A program made the position numbers and the translations under genes. A stretch of DNA of 33,634 nucleotides from Sneathiella sp. (lineage in GTDB: Bacteria > Pseudomonadota > Alphaproteobacteria > Sneathiellales > Sneathiellaceae): the NCBI GenBank assembly GCA_016764355.1, contig JAESSA010000013.1, forward strand, positions 1 through 33,634. Direction: 5' to 3'. Under the pieces are notes generated by a model that made no database searches, had not been told where the DNA came from, and worked only from the letters and a program-made list of their open reading frames with translations. This document shows positions 9,022 through 18,077 of the stretch, one piece after another. Positions within the stretch are counted from its first letter, which is position 1. Every line of letters begins with the position of its first letter.

Positions 9022-9351
9022 ATGGAACAAGACCAAACGCACGGTCAGGAACACCCCATTAGTACCTATTTCTGGATTTGGGGATTGTTATTCGTCTTAA
9101 GCGCATTCTCATACATGGTGGATATTCTGGGCTTTGAAAGTTATACCCGCTGGACACTTATTCTTGTATTTATGCTATCAAAAGCGGGGCTCATTGTCGC
9201 TATCTTCATGCATATGGCGTGGGAGAAAACAGCCATTATTTACGCCATTTTGTTGCCCACGGCCTTTATATTGGTTTTTGTTAGTTTAATGATGTTAGAG
9301 GCGGACAATACACATCTTGTGCGGGAGATTTTCTTCTCAAGTCCCTTATAA
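9022..9351 (+). CDS. Cytochrome c oxidase subunit IV-family protein
   Basis: 109-residue small membrane protein with three hydrophobic helices (about residues 18-37, 44-65 and 72-94) and the motif IFMHMAWEK, typical of bacterial subunit IV (COX4_pro, CyoD/CtaF-like) where a Met-His and acidic residue end helix 2. Subunit IV assists assembly and CuB insertion in bacterial oxidases. ATG 9022 has GAAGGGA upstream and follows coxC by 12 bases. It is the last gene of the oxidase operon; the next gene is on the opposite strand 28 bases away. Confidence 0.85.
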   Translation: MEQDQTHGQEHPISTYFWIWGLLFVLSAFSYMVDILGFESYTRWTLILVFMLSKAGLIVAIFMHMAWEKTAIIYAILLPTAFILVFVSLMMLEADNTHLVREIFFSSPL

Positions 9352-9355
9352 AAGA

Positions 9356-9372
9356 TTTGATAGACAATCAAA
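9356..9372. terminator. Weak hairpin at the convergent end of the oxidase operon
   Basis: TTTGAT (9356-9361) and ATCAAA (9367-9372) form a 6-bp stem with a 5-base loop between the stop of the subunit IV gene and the end of the minus-strand gene. There is no U-run and few GC pairs, so termination is uncertain. Confidence 0.25.
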
Positions 9373-9379
9373 CAAAGCG

Positions 9380-10489
9380 TTAAACGCCACCGAAAATTGG
9401 GTCATACCAGGATTTGAATTCAAGATAGTCTTCGACCAATTTTTTCTTGTCGTAAATGCGAACCTGTTCCCATACTTTGTCATAGATGTCTGAAAATATG
9501 GAATTATTGTCCCTATTTTCAGGTTCCATTGTTATCCCCTTCATCTGACAGTATTCCCGAGCCATCCCTGTCAGCTCCGCGCCAACTCCCATACCTTCTG
9601 TCAACTCGTAACATGCGGTAAAAACACATTTAGGGATGTCACCCGCCAGATTTTCTTGCAAAGAACAAGAAAGAGCTTCGTAGAGGGACGCTGGATCCCG
9701 GTCACACTGAACTTCCGCATTTGTGTTTTTTTCCCTCTCTTCCACCCATGACGCAAAATTATTTGAAGACACAATCGGGATCAGAATTGGGGAAATTTTT
9801 AGCGGGGCATCCATGTGCTTGAATATGGGACTATCATCAAACCCATTAAAATGTTTTAGAAAGACCCCATTGGCAATTTTGGTAGAATAGTTCTTGGCCG
9901 CGTTGGCGAAGAGTGTCTCGAACTCAGGGGCCATCAGCCCTTTGCCGCCATGCATAATGTTTGACGGTTGTTCTATTTCGACCTCTTCCTTGGTTATTGT
10001 AGCGCATTGGGCAAAGATTTCTTTTATAGGTTCGTCCAAGATAGCCCTTAAAGCCCTAATTTTTTCCCTATATTTCTCACTTGGACCGATATCAAAAACA
10101 ACATCATTTTTAATATGTTCGTAAACCCTTGTTTTTTGAATGACCCGATGGTTTTTCAAAGCTTGTTCAAGTTCATTGCGATCGAAATAATTCAGACTGC
10201 CATATAGTTGGAAGATTTGAAGGAGTGCGGCCAGAACCATGGTAAAAAATAGAGCATTATAAATTCTGCGCTTTTTTCGCACCTCTTCTGCAAATATTTT
10301 GGGTAATTTCATCAGTACTGTCAGTAAACCCTCATGACGCTCGGCCGTCTTTCCAGCTTTATTTTGGATTTCTTCGGAGATTTTTTTAGTGATTTCTTTG
10401 GGGTCAATGACATCACTTTTCCACGTCAGCAAAAGTCCAAGAAGAGCGATTACCAATTGGGCAATAATTCCGACAATTGCGACGATCAT
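9380..10489 (-). CDS. Unrecognised two-helix membrane protein
   Basis: 369 residues, not recognised. It has an N-terminal hydrophobic helix (about residues 2-22), a basic, helix-forming segment to about 73, a second helix (about 78-97), and a long soluble part of about 270 residues with scattered Cys (CATITK, QCDRD, SCSLQE, KCVFTACYE, YCQMK) that could form disulfides if it faces the periplasm. The helix placement suggests both ends on the same side. ATG 10489 has a GGGGG-type site a few bases upstream. It is convergent with the oxidase operon. No enzyme motif seen. Confidence 0.7.
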   Translation of the reverse strand: MIVAIVGIIAQLVIALLGLLLTWKSDVIDPKEITKKISEEIQNKAGKTAERHEGLLTVLMKLPKIFAEEVRKKRRIYNALFFTMVLAALLQIFQLYGSLNYFDRNELEQALKNHRVIQKTRVYEHIKNDVVFDIGPSEKYREKIRALRAILDEPIKEIFAQCATITKEEVEIEQPSNIMHGGKGLMAPEFETLFANAAKNYSTKIANGVFLKHFNGFDDSPIFKHMDAPLKISPILIPIVSSNNFASWVEEREKNTNAEVQCDRDPASLYEALSCSLQENLAGDIPKCVFTACYELTEGMGVGAELTGMAREYCQMKGITMEPENRDNNSIFSDIYDKVWEQVRIYDKKKLVEDYLEFKSWYDPIFGGV

Positions 10490-10602
10490 ATACGCCCCCT
10501 AAGCCTTAAACGGCGGCAGTTTTTGGTTTGGAGTATTTTAGACGTTTAAATTGAATATATTACAATATCAAAATATTAAAGATTGTATAGAACTAATTCC
10601 TT

Positions 10603-11922
10603 TTATTCAATGAATGACGAGGACTTAATCAGCCACAAGCGATCAATCTGTACGCCTAGTTTATCAAAGTATTGAGCCTCAATGCGTTCCGCATCTATAA
10701 GGCTATAAACTACCTTGCCACCATCCAACATTCTAATGACAAGATTATCCCCCTCCCACACTGAATTTAGACGCACCCACTGACCTTTCAAAATTTCCAA
10801 TTTTTTGCTTTTTCCAATGGCAAAGACGGCCTGCCCACCGTCCATGTCTAGCGCTTCGACTACCAGAATATGGTTCAATTTAGTATCTGAAGTCCCCGCC
10901 CAAAAGCCAGAAAACATTCTTTGTGCTATTGGCAATTTTGTTTCTGCTTTTGTTATAGCCAAATCATCGGGCAGCGGAACATCATTATAAGGTGAAGCCT
11001 CTTTTCCAAGCCTCAATACCGGCCTTTTTTGCGATTGGGAAATTAGCCTTTTTGAAATTAACTTTAGGTAATTATCCAGAGCACCTCCCCAAACTTGCTC
11101 ATAACGATAAAGAAGATGTCCATTGTCGTATGGTACGTCAAAGGCGAAATATTGCCCTATCCCGCCATGGGATTTATAGATTTCAAAATTCCATCGACTA
11201 TGAGCCGTTGAAAAATAAGGATCACCCTTTCCATAGAGCCAAAGCGTAGGCCGCTTATAATTTACACCTTGCAGAAATACAGCGCGGTTTATGCTCGGCC
11301 CTTCAAGGCATTTATCGGTCATCCAGCCACCCACCAAATTAATAACGCCTTTAACTTGATTGGGATGATGCCCCGAATAAGCAACAGAAAGCGCCCCGCC
11401 CCGCGATACACCTCCGATAAGAATGTTGTTTGCATCTACTTTTGAGTAACTGGAGAGTATTTCAATCGCAGCACTAATATCTTCCAGTGCACGCTCAACG
11501 CCGGGTAAGGAAAGCTCTGGCAGACAAGAATAACCTTGAGCTCGATCTTTACTAAACCCCTCGTCATACAGTCCATCCGATTTTCCGCGACCACGTCGCT
11601 GAGGAAAAGCAACCATCCAGCCCCTGTCGTTAAAAAACTTTGATATTGCTTTCGTCCAAAAGGTTTCTTTGAATTTTTCCGGAGATTTTCCCAGACCAGT
11701 AGAGCCATGATTGAAAACCAGGAGTGAAAAAGGTCCCTGTCCTTTGGGCATAGAGTAGACAACTTCCAGCTTTATGGATTGGCCATTCTCAAACAAATCT
11801 GTTTCCAGATATCGGACTGTTCGTGCATTTGAGACAGAGGAGATAACAAAGACCAACGTTAAGCTTATCAACGCATTTCTTATCAACCGACTAATGCGGA
11901 ACCAGTTGCTGAGTATCCCCAC
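10603..11922 (-). CDS. Secreted alpha/beta hydrolase (dienelactone hydrolase/prolyl oligopeptidase-like)
   Basis: 439-residue serine hydrolase with an N-terminal signal/anchor (about residues 10-33). The hydrolase domain has the oxyanion motif NHGSTG (71-76), the nucleophile elbow G-V-S-R-G with Ser173, a candidate acid in YGKGDPYFS and a candidate His in YDNGHLLY. A C-terminal region from about residue 340 (SGFWAGTSDTKLNHILVVEAL) looks like a separate beta-rich domain. GTG at 11922 is preceded by GGAGAGG with 7-base spacing, and no ATG lies near, so GTG is the likely start. Gene is isolated. Substrate unknown. Confidence 0.75.
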   Translation of the reverse strand: MGILSNWFRISRLIRNALISLTLVFVISSVSNARTVRYLETDLFENGQSIKLEVVYSMPKGQGPFSLLVFNHGSTGLGKSPEKFKETFWTKAISKFFNDRGWMVAFPQRRGRGKSDGLYDEGFSKDRAQGYSCLPELSLPGVERALEDISAAIEILSSYSKVDANNILIGGVSRGGALSVAYSGHHPNQVKGVINLVGGWMTDKCLEGPSINRAVFLQGVNYKRPTLWLYGKGDPYFSTAHSRWNFEIYKSHGGIGQYFAFDVPYDNGHLLYRYEQVWGGALDNYLKLISKRLISQSQKRPVLRLGKEASPYNDVPLPDDLAITKAETKLPIAQRMFSGFWAGTSDTKLNHILVVEALDMDGGQAVFAIGKSKKLEILKGQWVRLNSVWEGDNLVIRMLDGGKVVYSLIDAERIEAQYFDKLGVQIDRLWLIKSSSFIE

Positions 11923-12002
11923 ACTGAAACCTCTCCGTTATCTCTCGAAGGCTTCATATTACTTCAAAACACTACTGAAGCGATAATACAAAACGGGTTC
12001 AT

Positions 12003-12033
12003 AAAAAAAGGCGGCCCGATTGGACCGCCTTTT
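12003..12033 (-). terminator. Rho-independent terminator of valS
   Basis: Read on the minus strand, a GC-rich stem with one mismatch and a 4-base loop (arms 12010-12017 and 12022-12029, extended by A-T pairs) is followed by a run of seven T (12003-12009). It lies 20 bases after the valS stop. T residues on the other side might let it also act on plus-strand transcripts. Confidence 0.85.
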
Positions 12034-12053
12034 GATTGTGAGTGGGATTGATT

Positions 12054-14717
12054 TTAAAGTTCGCTCAAACGCTCCGCTGCGTCTTTAAGTTTCGCCATCT
12101 TAATCTCGGCTTCGCTTAGTTTTTCACGTTCTCCTGCAACAACCGCCTCTGGGGCGCTGCTGACAAACCTCTCATTTCCAAGTTTTTTGTTCAGGCCGGT
12201 CATATAACCGTTCAATTTGCCCATTTCTTTTGTAAGGCGGGCTTTTTCAGCATCCAGATCCATGGCACCAGCCAAAGGAAGCGCCACACTGGCCCCGTCA
12301 TGTACAAACTGCAAGGAGCCCTTAGGAAGCTCTGCATCCACCACTTTGCTCTCCAGACGCGCAAGACGAGAGATCACAGCCCAGTGACTTTCCAGCCGTG
12401 TTTTATGATCGTCAGATCCTTCATTAAAGATCATGGGGATCTTGGCGCCAGCAGGAACATTCATTTCACTGCGAACACCGCGAATACCTGTGATCAATCC
12501 TTGAACCCATTCCATTTCTTCAATCGCAGCCGCATCGACAGCAGTATCAGGGTAGACAGGCCAGTCACTAATAATCAAATCAGCATCCCGCTCCGCGCCC
12601 AAGCCGCCCCATAATTCTTCTGTTATGAAAGGCATGAAAGGATGAAGGATTTTGAGGATCTGATCCGGAACCCAAGCAGTCGTGGCTTGTGTTTCAGACT
12701 TCGCCTCCGCATCATCTCCCTGGAATGGAATTTTAGCCACTTCCAGATACCAGTCACAGAACACATTCCATGTGAAGGAGTAGATGGCATTAGAGGCATC
12801 ATTGAAACGGTAACCGTCTCGTTTTCCTTCCAACGCTTCGCGAACAGCCGCTTCACATTTAGCAACCTCACCAACGATCCAACGATTGATCGTAAGTTTG
12901 GTCCCAAAGGGATCAAAGCCTTTAGGTACACTGCATTCATTCATTTCTGAGAAGCGAGCCGCATTCCAAAGTTTTGTTGTGAAGTTCCGATAGCCTTCGA
13001 CACGTTGTTCAGACAGGCGGACATCCCGTCCCTGCGCCGCACTGGAGGAGAGGAAGAAACGAAGAGCATCCGCGCCATATTCATCAACCAAGTCCAAAGG
13101 ATCGACAACATTCCCCTTTGATTTAGACATCTTCGCACCATGTTCATCGCGAACAAGGGCGTGGATGTAAACCGTATGGAATGGGGGCTCTTCTTCCATA
13201 AAGTGAAGACCCATCATCATCATCCGGGCAACCCAGAAGAAAATGATATCAAAGCCCGTGATCAAAACGTCTGTCTGATAATATTTATCAAGTTCAGGTG
13301 TTTTATCGGGCCACCCTAAGGTAGAGAAAGGCCAAAGCGCTGAAGAGAACCACGTATCCAGAACATCTGAATCGCGGGTGAGTTCTTCATCTTTGCCATA
13401 ATGAGCTTTTGCCGCGGCAAAGGCCTCTTCTTCCGTTTCTTCAACGAAAATCATCCCATCAGGGCCGAACCATGCCGGAATCCGATGACCCCACCAAAGC
13501 TGACGTGAAATACACCATGGCTGGATGTTACGCATCCAATCAAAATAGGTATTCGACCACTTTGCCGGAACAAATTTAGTTTTACCGCTTTCCACAGCAC
13601 GAATAGCAGGTTGCGCCATTGTGGCTGCATCGGCAAACCACTGATCGGTCAAGTACGGCTCGATCACCACGCCAGAACGATCTCCGTAGGGAACCGTGTG
13701 GGGATGATCTTCAATTTTAACCAGAAGACCAAGTTTTTCGAATTCTGCGACAATCTTTTTACGCGCGTCGAAGCGGTCCATTCCCTGGTATTCGGCCGGA
13801 ACCGTATCGTTCAAGCAGGCATTTTCCGTCATGATGTTAATCACTTCAAGACCGGCACGTTTACCAACCTCAAAGTCATTAAAATCGTGAGCAGGCGTTA
13901 TCTTAACAGCACCAGAGCCTTGCTCCGGATCTGCATATTCATCGGCGACAATCGGGATACGGCGTCCAACGATGGGCAGAATAACAAATTTTCCCACCAG
14001 ATCCTTATACCGCTCATCCTCTGGATGGACAGCAACGCCTGTGTCCCCCAGCATGGTTTCCGGGCGCGTGGTGGCAACTGTAATGTAGCGGCCCTCTTCC
14101 CCTTCAATAGGGTACTTGAAGTGCCACATGTTGCCGTTGACCTCACGCTGCTCAACTTCCAGATCCGAGATCGCAGTGTGGAATTGTGGGTCCCAATTTA
14201 CCAAGCGCTTGTCTCGGTAAATCAGGCCTTCCTTATGAAGCTGAACGAAAACCTTGCGAACGGCTTTGGACAATCCCTCATCCATGGTGAAGCGTTCACG
14301 GTCCCAGTCGCAAGATGCGCCTAGACGGTGAAGCTGTCCCATAATGGAGCCGCCAGATTTCTCTTTCCACTCCCAAACTTTTTCGATGAATTTTTCACGG
14401 CCAAGATCATGGCGCGTAAGACCCTCTTCGGCTAACTGGCGCTCAACAACCATTTGCGTTGCAATACCGGCATGATCCGTACCCGGTTGCCACAAAACAT
14501 CTTTGCCGCGCATTCTCTCAAACCTGACGAGAATGTCTTGCAGCGTATTGTTAAGGGCATGGCCCATGTGAAGATTGCCAGTTACATTTGGTGGCGGAAT
14601 GACAATTGTAAAGGCGTCATCGCTCTCAACGCGACCACAGGCAAACGCACCGCTCTCCATCCATCTGGAATAGAGTTTTCCTTCGACCTCTTGCGGCCGA
14701 TAAGATTTGTCCAGCAT
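12054..14717 (-). CDS. valS: Valyl-tRNA synthetase
   Basis: 887-residue class I aminoacyl-tRNA synthetase charging tRNA-Val. The HIGH motif appears as HMGH (residues 50-53, in NVTGNLHMGHAL) and KMSKS at 529-533 (AKMSKSKGN). The CP1 editing domain is seen with TTRPETMLGDTGVAVHPED, the catalytic core with WCISRQLWWGHRIPAW, then the anticodon-binding helical domain, and a C-terminal coiled coil from about residue 810 (DLDAEKARLTKEM...KLSEAEIKMAKL) as in other bacterial ValRS. Full length for the family. It lies downstream of the PopZ-family gene, an order found in many alphaproteobacteria. Confidence 0.98.
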   Translation of the reverse strand: MLDKSYRPQEVEGKLYSRWMESGAFACGRVESDDAFTIVIPPPNVTGNLHMGHALNNTLQDILVRFERMRGKDVLWQPGTDHAGIATQMVVERQLAEEGLTRHDLGREKFIEKVWEWKEKSGGSIMGQLHRLGASCDWDRERFTMDEGLSKAVRKVFVQLHKEGLIYRDKRLVNWDPQFHTAISDLEVEQREVNGNMWHFKYPIEGEEGRYITVATTRPETMLGDTGVAVHPEDERYKDLVGKFVILPIVGRRIPIVADEYADPEQGSGAVKITPAHDFNDFEVGKRAGLEVINIMTENACLNDTVPAEYQGMDRFDARKKIVAEFEKLGLLVKIEDHPHTVPYGDRSGVVIEPYLTDQWFADAATMAQPAIRAVESGKTKFVPAKWSNTYFDWMRNIQPWCISRQLWWGHRIPAWFGPDGMIFVEETEEEAFAAAKAHYGKDEELTRDSDVLDTWFSSALWPFSTLGWPDKTPELDKYYQTDVLITGFDIIFFWVARMMMMGLHFMEEEPPFHTVYIHALVRDEHGAKMSKSKGNVVDPLDLVDEYGADALRFFLSSSAAQGRDVRLSEQRVEGYRNFTTKLWNAARFSEMNECSVPKGFDPFGTKLTINRWIVGEVAKCEAAVREALEGKRDGYRFNDASNAIYSFTWNVFCDWYLEVAKIPFQGDDAEAKSETQATTAWVPDQILKILHPFMPFITEELWGGLGAERDADLIISDWPVYPDTAVDAAAIEEMEWVQGLITGIRGVRSEMNVPAGAKIPMIFNEGSDDHKTRLESHWAVISRLARLESKVVDAELPKGSLQFVHDGASVALPLAGAMDLDAEKARLTKEMGKLNGYMTGLNKKLGNERFVSSAPEAVVAGEREKLSEAEIKMAKLKDAAERLSEL

Positions 14718-14762
14718 TGCTGAATCTCTCTTTATATCTAGTTATAACAAATTGGGTGGAAA

Positions 14763-14778
14763 GGCCGCCCAAGCGGCC
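14763..14778 (-). terminator. GC-rich hairpin between popZ-like gene and valS
   Basis: GGCCGC (14763-14768), loop CCAA, GCGGCC (14773-14778) form a perfect 6-bp GC stem 34 bases after the popZ-like stop. On the minus strand only three T follow, so it may be an inefficient terminator that lets some transcription into valS. Confidence 0.5.
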
Positions 14779-14812
14779 TCAGTATAATCGGCTCACAGCT
14801 TAACAGGAAGAC

Positions 14813-15505
14813 TTAATCCTTGTCGTCCGCCCGATCCGCGAGCTTGCTCACTTCCCGTTCTACAATGCGTTGAACAATGCTTGCCAAATGTTCATCCAGC
14901 CAGTCTTTCAGCATTGGACGCAATAAATCCCGCACCAATCCTTCAAGTGTTGCATGGCCATTGCCCATTGGCATACCGCGCGATGAAGAAACAGCATCGG
15001 TTAAATTGGCGAAAGAAGTAGTTGCCGCCGCGACCGTCGGGTCATTTAACAGACTATCCAGTCTGGCATCCGTATTATCCAATTCTGGTCCGGGCTCGAA
15101 AACGTCTTCAAGCTCAGGTTCAAAAACTGGTTCTGGTTCTGGTTCTGGTTCTGGCACAGCTTCAGGCTCTGGAGCTGGTACAGCATCGAACTCGATCTCA
15201 TCCTCAACCACGATTTCTTCTGGAGAAATCACTTCACCGTCATCGTTCACTTCATCGGTAAGGTCCAGAATATCGTCTTCGACTTCAGGTTCTGGCTCGG
15301 GAGCTGGTTCCGGTTCGGGAATAGATTCTGGTTCGGGTTCTGGCTCGGGAATAGGCTCAGGTTCAGCAGAAGCTTCTTCTACAGGTGCTGCCTCAGCAGC
15401 ATCCGCAGCCGGAGCTTCATCATCGTCATCTTCAGAAATGATACGCCGAATGGAGGCTAGAATTTCCTCCATGGTTGGCTCTTGTTCTGCCTTTGGATCA
15501 CTCAT
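14813..15505 (-). CDS. popZ: PopZ-family (DUF2497) polar organizing protein
   Basis: 230-residue acidic, low-complexity protein of the DUF2497/PopZ family, which forms polar condensates that tether the chromosome origin in alphaproteobacteria. The N-terminal helix [17 protein letters not shown] and the C-terminal helices ([20 protein letters not shown] and [10 protein letters not shown]) are the two conserved parts. The middle (about residues 30-135) is a Glu/Pro/Ala-rich disordered linker with many EPEPE repeats. The symbol rests on domain type and on position upstream of valS and downstream of tolC. The acidic linker fits the Caulobacter PopZ layout. Confidence 0.85.
   Translation of the reverse strand: MSDPKAEQEPTMEEILASIRRIISEDDDDEAPAADAAEAAPVEEASAEPEPIPEPEPEPESIPEPEPAPEPEPEVEDDILDLTDEVNDDGEVISPEEIVVEDEIEFDAVPAPEPEAVPEPEPEPEPVFEPELEDVFEPGPELDNTDARLDSLLNDPTVAAATTSFANLTDAVSSSRGMPMGNGHATLEGLVRDLLRPMLKDWLDEHLASIVQRIVEREVSKLADRADDKD
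15127..15154. repeat. 6-bp tandem repeat inside the PopZ linker
   Basis: About 4.5 copies of a GGTTCT-type hexamer on the plus strand (encoding Glu-Pro on the minus strand) lie in the disordered linker; degenerate copies continue in 15290-15360. In-frame units allow length change without frameshift. Confidence 0.8.
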
Positions 15506-15613
15506 CGTCTAATTCACCAACAAGAATAGAAGTACAATCTGCGAAACTTAACGAAGAACGACAGAAAACGCCAGCCTTCAACTACAATTTCGTTCTATTT
15601 GGTTAATGAAGCC

Positions 15614-16978
15614 TTAATCCAGACCACCATCTGTTCCGAACCATTTGTCGCGAACACGGTTATAATTGGCTTTAGGATCATAAAGATCAACAGCAAGACT
15701 TAGCTCTTCTGCACTCAAATTACCGACAGAAGCGAACACATTATATACAGCGACATGCACGTCCCTGCGCGAGGTAACCAAGCCTACCTGACTTTCCAAT
15801 AATTCTTGCTCAGCATCCAATACGTCCAATGTTGTACGGGAGCCAACCTGGGCCTCCTGCTCCACACCTTCCAGCGCAATTGTGTTTGCACGAACCTGCT
15901 CTTCATTAGAGGTAACCTGCGCCCGCGCGGTTTCTAACTGCTCCCAAGACTGGGTAACGGCTTCGCGAACTTGCCTTACGGCTGTCTCAATTTCAATTTT
16001 ACGTTGATTGTTTAACTGACGAGCTTGGCGAACAGCACTGTAAACTGAACCCGATTGATACAAGGGTACAGTCAGCGTTGCAGAAATAGATCCTGTTTCA
16101 GCCCACTGTGATTCTGAAGACTGGTCATCAGATTGTGAGAGCACCCCATCCAATGTAATACTTGGCAACAAACGCCCGGATGTTTCCCGGATGTTATGCA
16201 TGGAACTTTCTTCCTGAAACTTCGCAGATTGGATATCGGGGTTATTACTCATTCCCAATTCCAAAGCCGACTCAATTGATTCGGGAAAATTAGCGGGAAT
16301 TTCAGGGTAAGAAACCTCACCGGGTCTTTGGCCAACAACTCGCTCGTAAGTCGCTTCACTGACTTTCAGATTACCAACAGCTTGCACAAAATCAGATTTC
16401 GAGCCGGCAAGCCGTGCCTCGGCCTGTGCAACATCAGTCCGTGTAATTTCGCCCACATCAAAGCGGTCCTGAGCGGCCTCACGTTGGCGCTCCAGAACAG
16501 TTACATTGTTTTTTGTCAAGATAACGACAGATTGATCGCGTACGACATTCATGTAAGCCGAGACCGCCGTTTGCAACACAGATTGTTCGACAGAATCTAG
16601 ATTGGAACGTGCAGCCTTTACGTTGGCCTCTGCAGCGCTGGTGCCAGCAACGGTTCTGCCGCCCGTATAAAGGGGCTGAGAGACTGAAAGCGCCAAGCTA
16701 CTTGGCTCATAATTACGATCACCGCCCGCTAAAGTGGTTGAGCTATTTTTGCTATATTCATTACCCGCTTCTCCAGTGACCGTCACAGTTGGACGCCAAC
16801 CTGAGAGGGCCTGAGAAACACCTTCATCGACGCCGCGGACACTGGCCCGTTGCGCCTGCAAGGTTGGGTTGGTTGTATATGTCTGGGCAAGGGCTTCATG
16901 CAAAGTCTCTGCATGCAGGGCAGAAAAACTTGTTGTCGCAGCGATTACAGATGCAACCGTAAAAATAATTTTTTTCAT
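15614..16978 (-). CDS. tolC: TolC-family outer-membrane efflux/type I secretion channel
   Basis: 454-residue TolC protein. The signal peptide spans residues 1-23 (cleavage near LHAET), and mature sequence starts ETLHEALAQTYTTNPTL, the typical TolC beginning. Two structural repeats of beta/alpha segments follow: strands with TVTVTGEAG and SLALSVSQPLYTGGRTV in the first, ITLDGVLSQSDD and ISATLTVPLYQSGSVYS in the second, with long coiled helices between. The second-repeat motif DVLDAEQELLESQVGL is characteristic. It works with inner-membrane partners not encoded nearby. ATG 16978; the conserved neighbours are the PIMT-like gene and popZ. Confidence 0.95.
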   Translation of the reverse strand: MKKIIFTVASVIAATTSFSALHAETLHEALAQTYTTNPTLQAQRASVRGVDEGVSQALSGWRPTVTVTGEAGNEYSKNSSTTLAGGDRNYEPSSLALSVSQPLYTGGRTVAGTSAAEANVKAARSNLDSVEQSVLQTAVSAYMNVVRDQSVVILTKNNVTVLERQREAAQDRFDVGEITRTDVAQAEARLAGSKSDFVQAVGNLKVSEATYERVVGQRPGEVSYPEIPANFPESIESALELGMSNNPDIQSAKFQEESSMHNIRETSGRLLPSITLDGVLSQSDDQSSESQWAETGSISATLTVPLYQSGSVYSAVRQARQLNNQRKIEIETAVRQVREAVTQSWEQLETARAQVTSNEEQVRANTIALEGVEQEAQVGSRTTLDVLDAEQELLESQVGLVTSRRDVHVAVYNVFASVGNLSAEELSLAVDLYDPKANYNRVRDKWFGTDGGLD

Positions 16979-17208
16979 TTATGCAGGCCCCTCGCGCACA
17001 TTTTTTCTACTAATTGATTGAAGTCTACTCTCAAGCAACTGAGCATACAACATTAAGTTATTAACATGCCCAAACAGGGTATCACTTCGCTAAAGCCGCG
17101 CTCTAGCAGTATTTTAAGCGTCGTGTCTAACGGGTATTTTCCCGACCACAAACTATTTACGCAAAAATACAAGCCACACTGTGACCTGTGTCATAATCCT
17201 AAAGCCAG

Positions 17209-17865
17209 TTAGAGGCTGAAGGATGCAGACTTTTTCATACTCTGGTTTACAGGTGCCGCAGCGTTAAAAAGAGATTTTGCATAGAAACCGCCCCCTTGAC
17301 GCGAATAGATTTTCGCAACACCGGGGTTACTCCCAACGACACAAACCAAACGCCCGTCTTCACTTAGCTGATTCAGGAGTGATTCCGGAGCAGCATCGAC
17401 GGCACCGTTAATGTGGATAACATTATAAGGCCCCTGCTTTGCATTTCCCTCAACCAGCGAACCTTCGATCACCGCAACATTATCAGCTTCAAGTCCAGTC
17501 AGTGTCTCTGTTGCCTGAGCCACCATCTCTTCGCTCTCTTCCAGCGCGACCACGGCCTGAGCCAGATGGCCCAGCACAGCGGATGAGTATCCCGTGCCGC
17601 AAGCCACATCTAAGACCACATCAGTTTTTGTAATTTTAGCGGCCTGTATTAACAGGGCAAAAATACGAGGTTCGATCAGATAGCGATTGTTCGCAACTTC
17701 AAGATCTTCATCCATATACGCAACACCGCGAAGGTTCTTTGGAACAAATTCTTCCCGGGGAATAGTGTCCATAGCCTCAGCAACACTATCGCTGGTGACA
17801 TTATTGGGGCGAAGTTGACTGAGCACCATTGAGTGACGCGCCGTTGCAAAATTTTCAGTCATCAT
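17209..17865 (-). CDS. PIMT-like methyltransferase with atypical active site
   Basis: 218-residue protein of the protein-L-isoaspartate O-methyltransferase family. The N-terminal MDTIPREEFVPKNLRGVAY segment and SAM-binding motif I (VVLDVACGTGYSSAVLG) are clear. The segment that in true PIMT reads PLPIGYGQTISQP is here DLEVANNRYLIEP, so the conserved Thr-Ile-Ser before Gln-Pro is lost. This suggests a SAM-binding paralogue that may not repair isoaspartate. It sits upstream of tolC as in many alphaproteobacteria. ATG: two adjacent Met codons lie at 17865 and 17862, and either may be used. Confidence 0.85.
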   Translation of the reverse strand: MMTENFATARHSMVLSQLRPNNVTSDSVAEAMDTIPREEFVPKNLRGVAYMDEDLEVANNRYLIEPRIFALLIQAAKITKTDVVLDVACGTGYSSAVLGHLAQAVVALEESEEMVAQATETLTGLEADNVAVIEGSLVEGNAKQGPYNVIHINGAVDAAPESLLNQLSEDGRLVCVVGSNPGVAKIYSRQGGGFYAKSLFNAAAPVNQSMKKSASFSL

Positions 17866-18077
17866 GAATTTCCCGTTTTTTTCTGGTACTTACAGGTCTC
17901 AATTTAGCCGATCAAATACAGACCCTTGAATATGGCCGCGTTTATACTGAATAACTTGCAATGTTGGCAAGAAAGAAGCGAGCGGATTTTTCTACTTTTC
18001 ACTAGAATCAAAATTTCAGTGGTAATAAAGCCTCTAATTTATTGAAATTCGGTGAAGTTTTGCAACGAATGCGCTTT

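Noticed and set aside
13611-14324. Long antisense frame of 237 codons inside valS
   Set aside because: It is the complement of well-conserved valS sequence and has no protein family character.
14877-15512. Long frame antisense to the popZ-like gene (Ser/Gly-rich)
   Set aside because: It is produced by the Glu/Pro repeat of the real gene read on the other strand.
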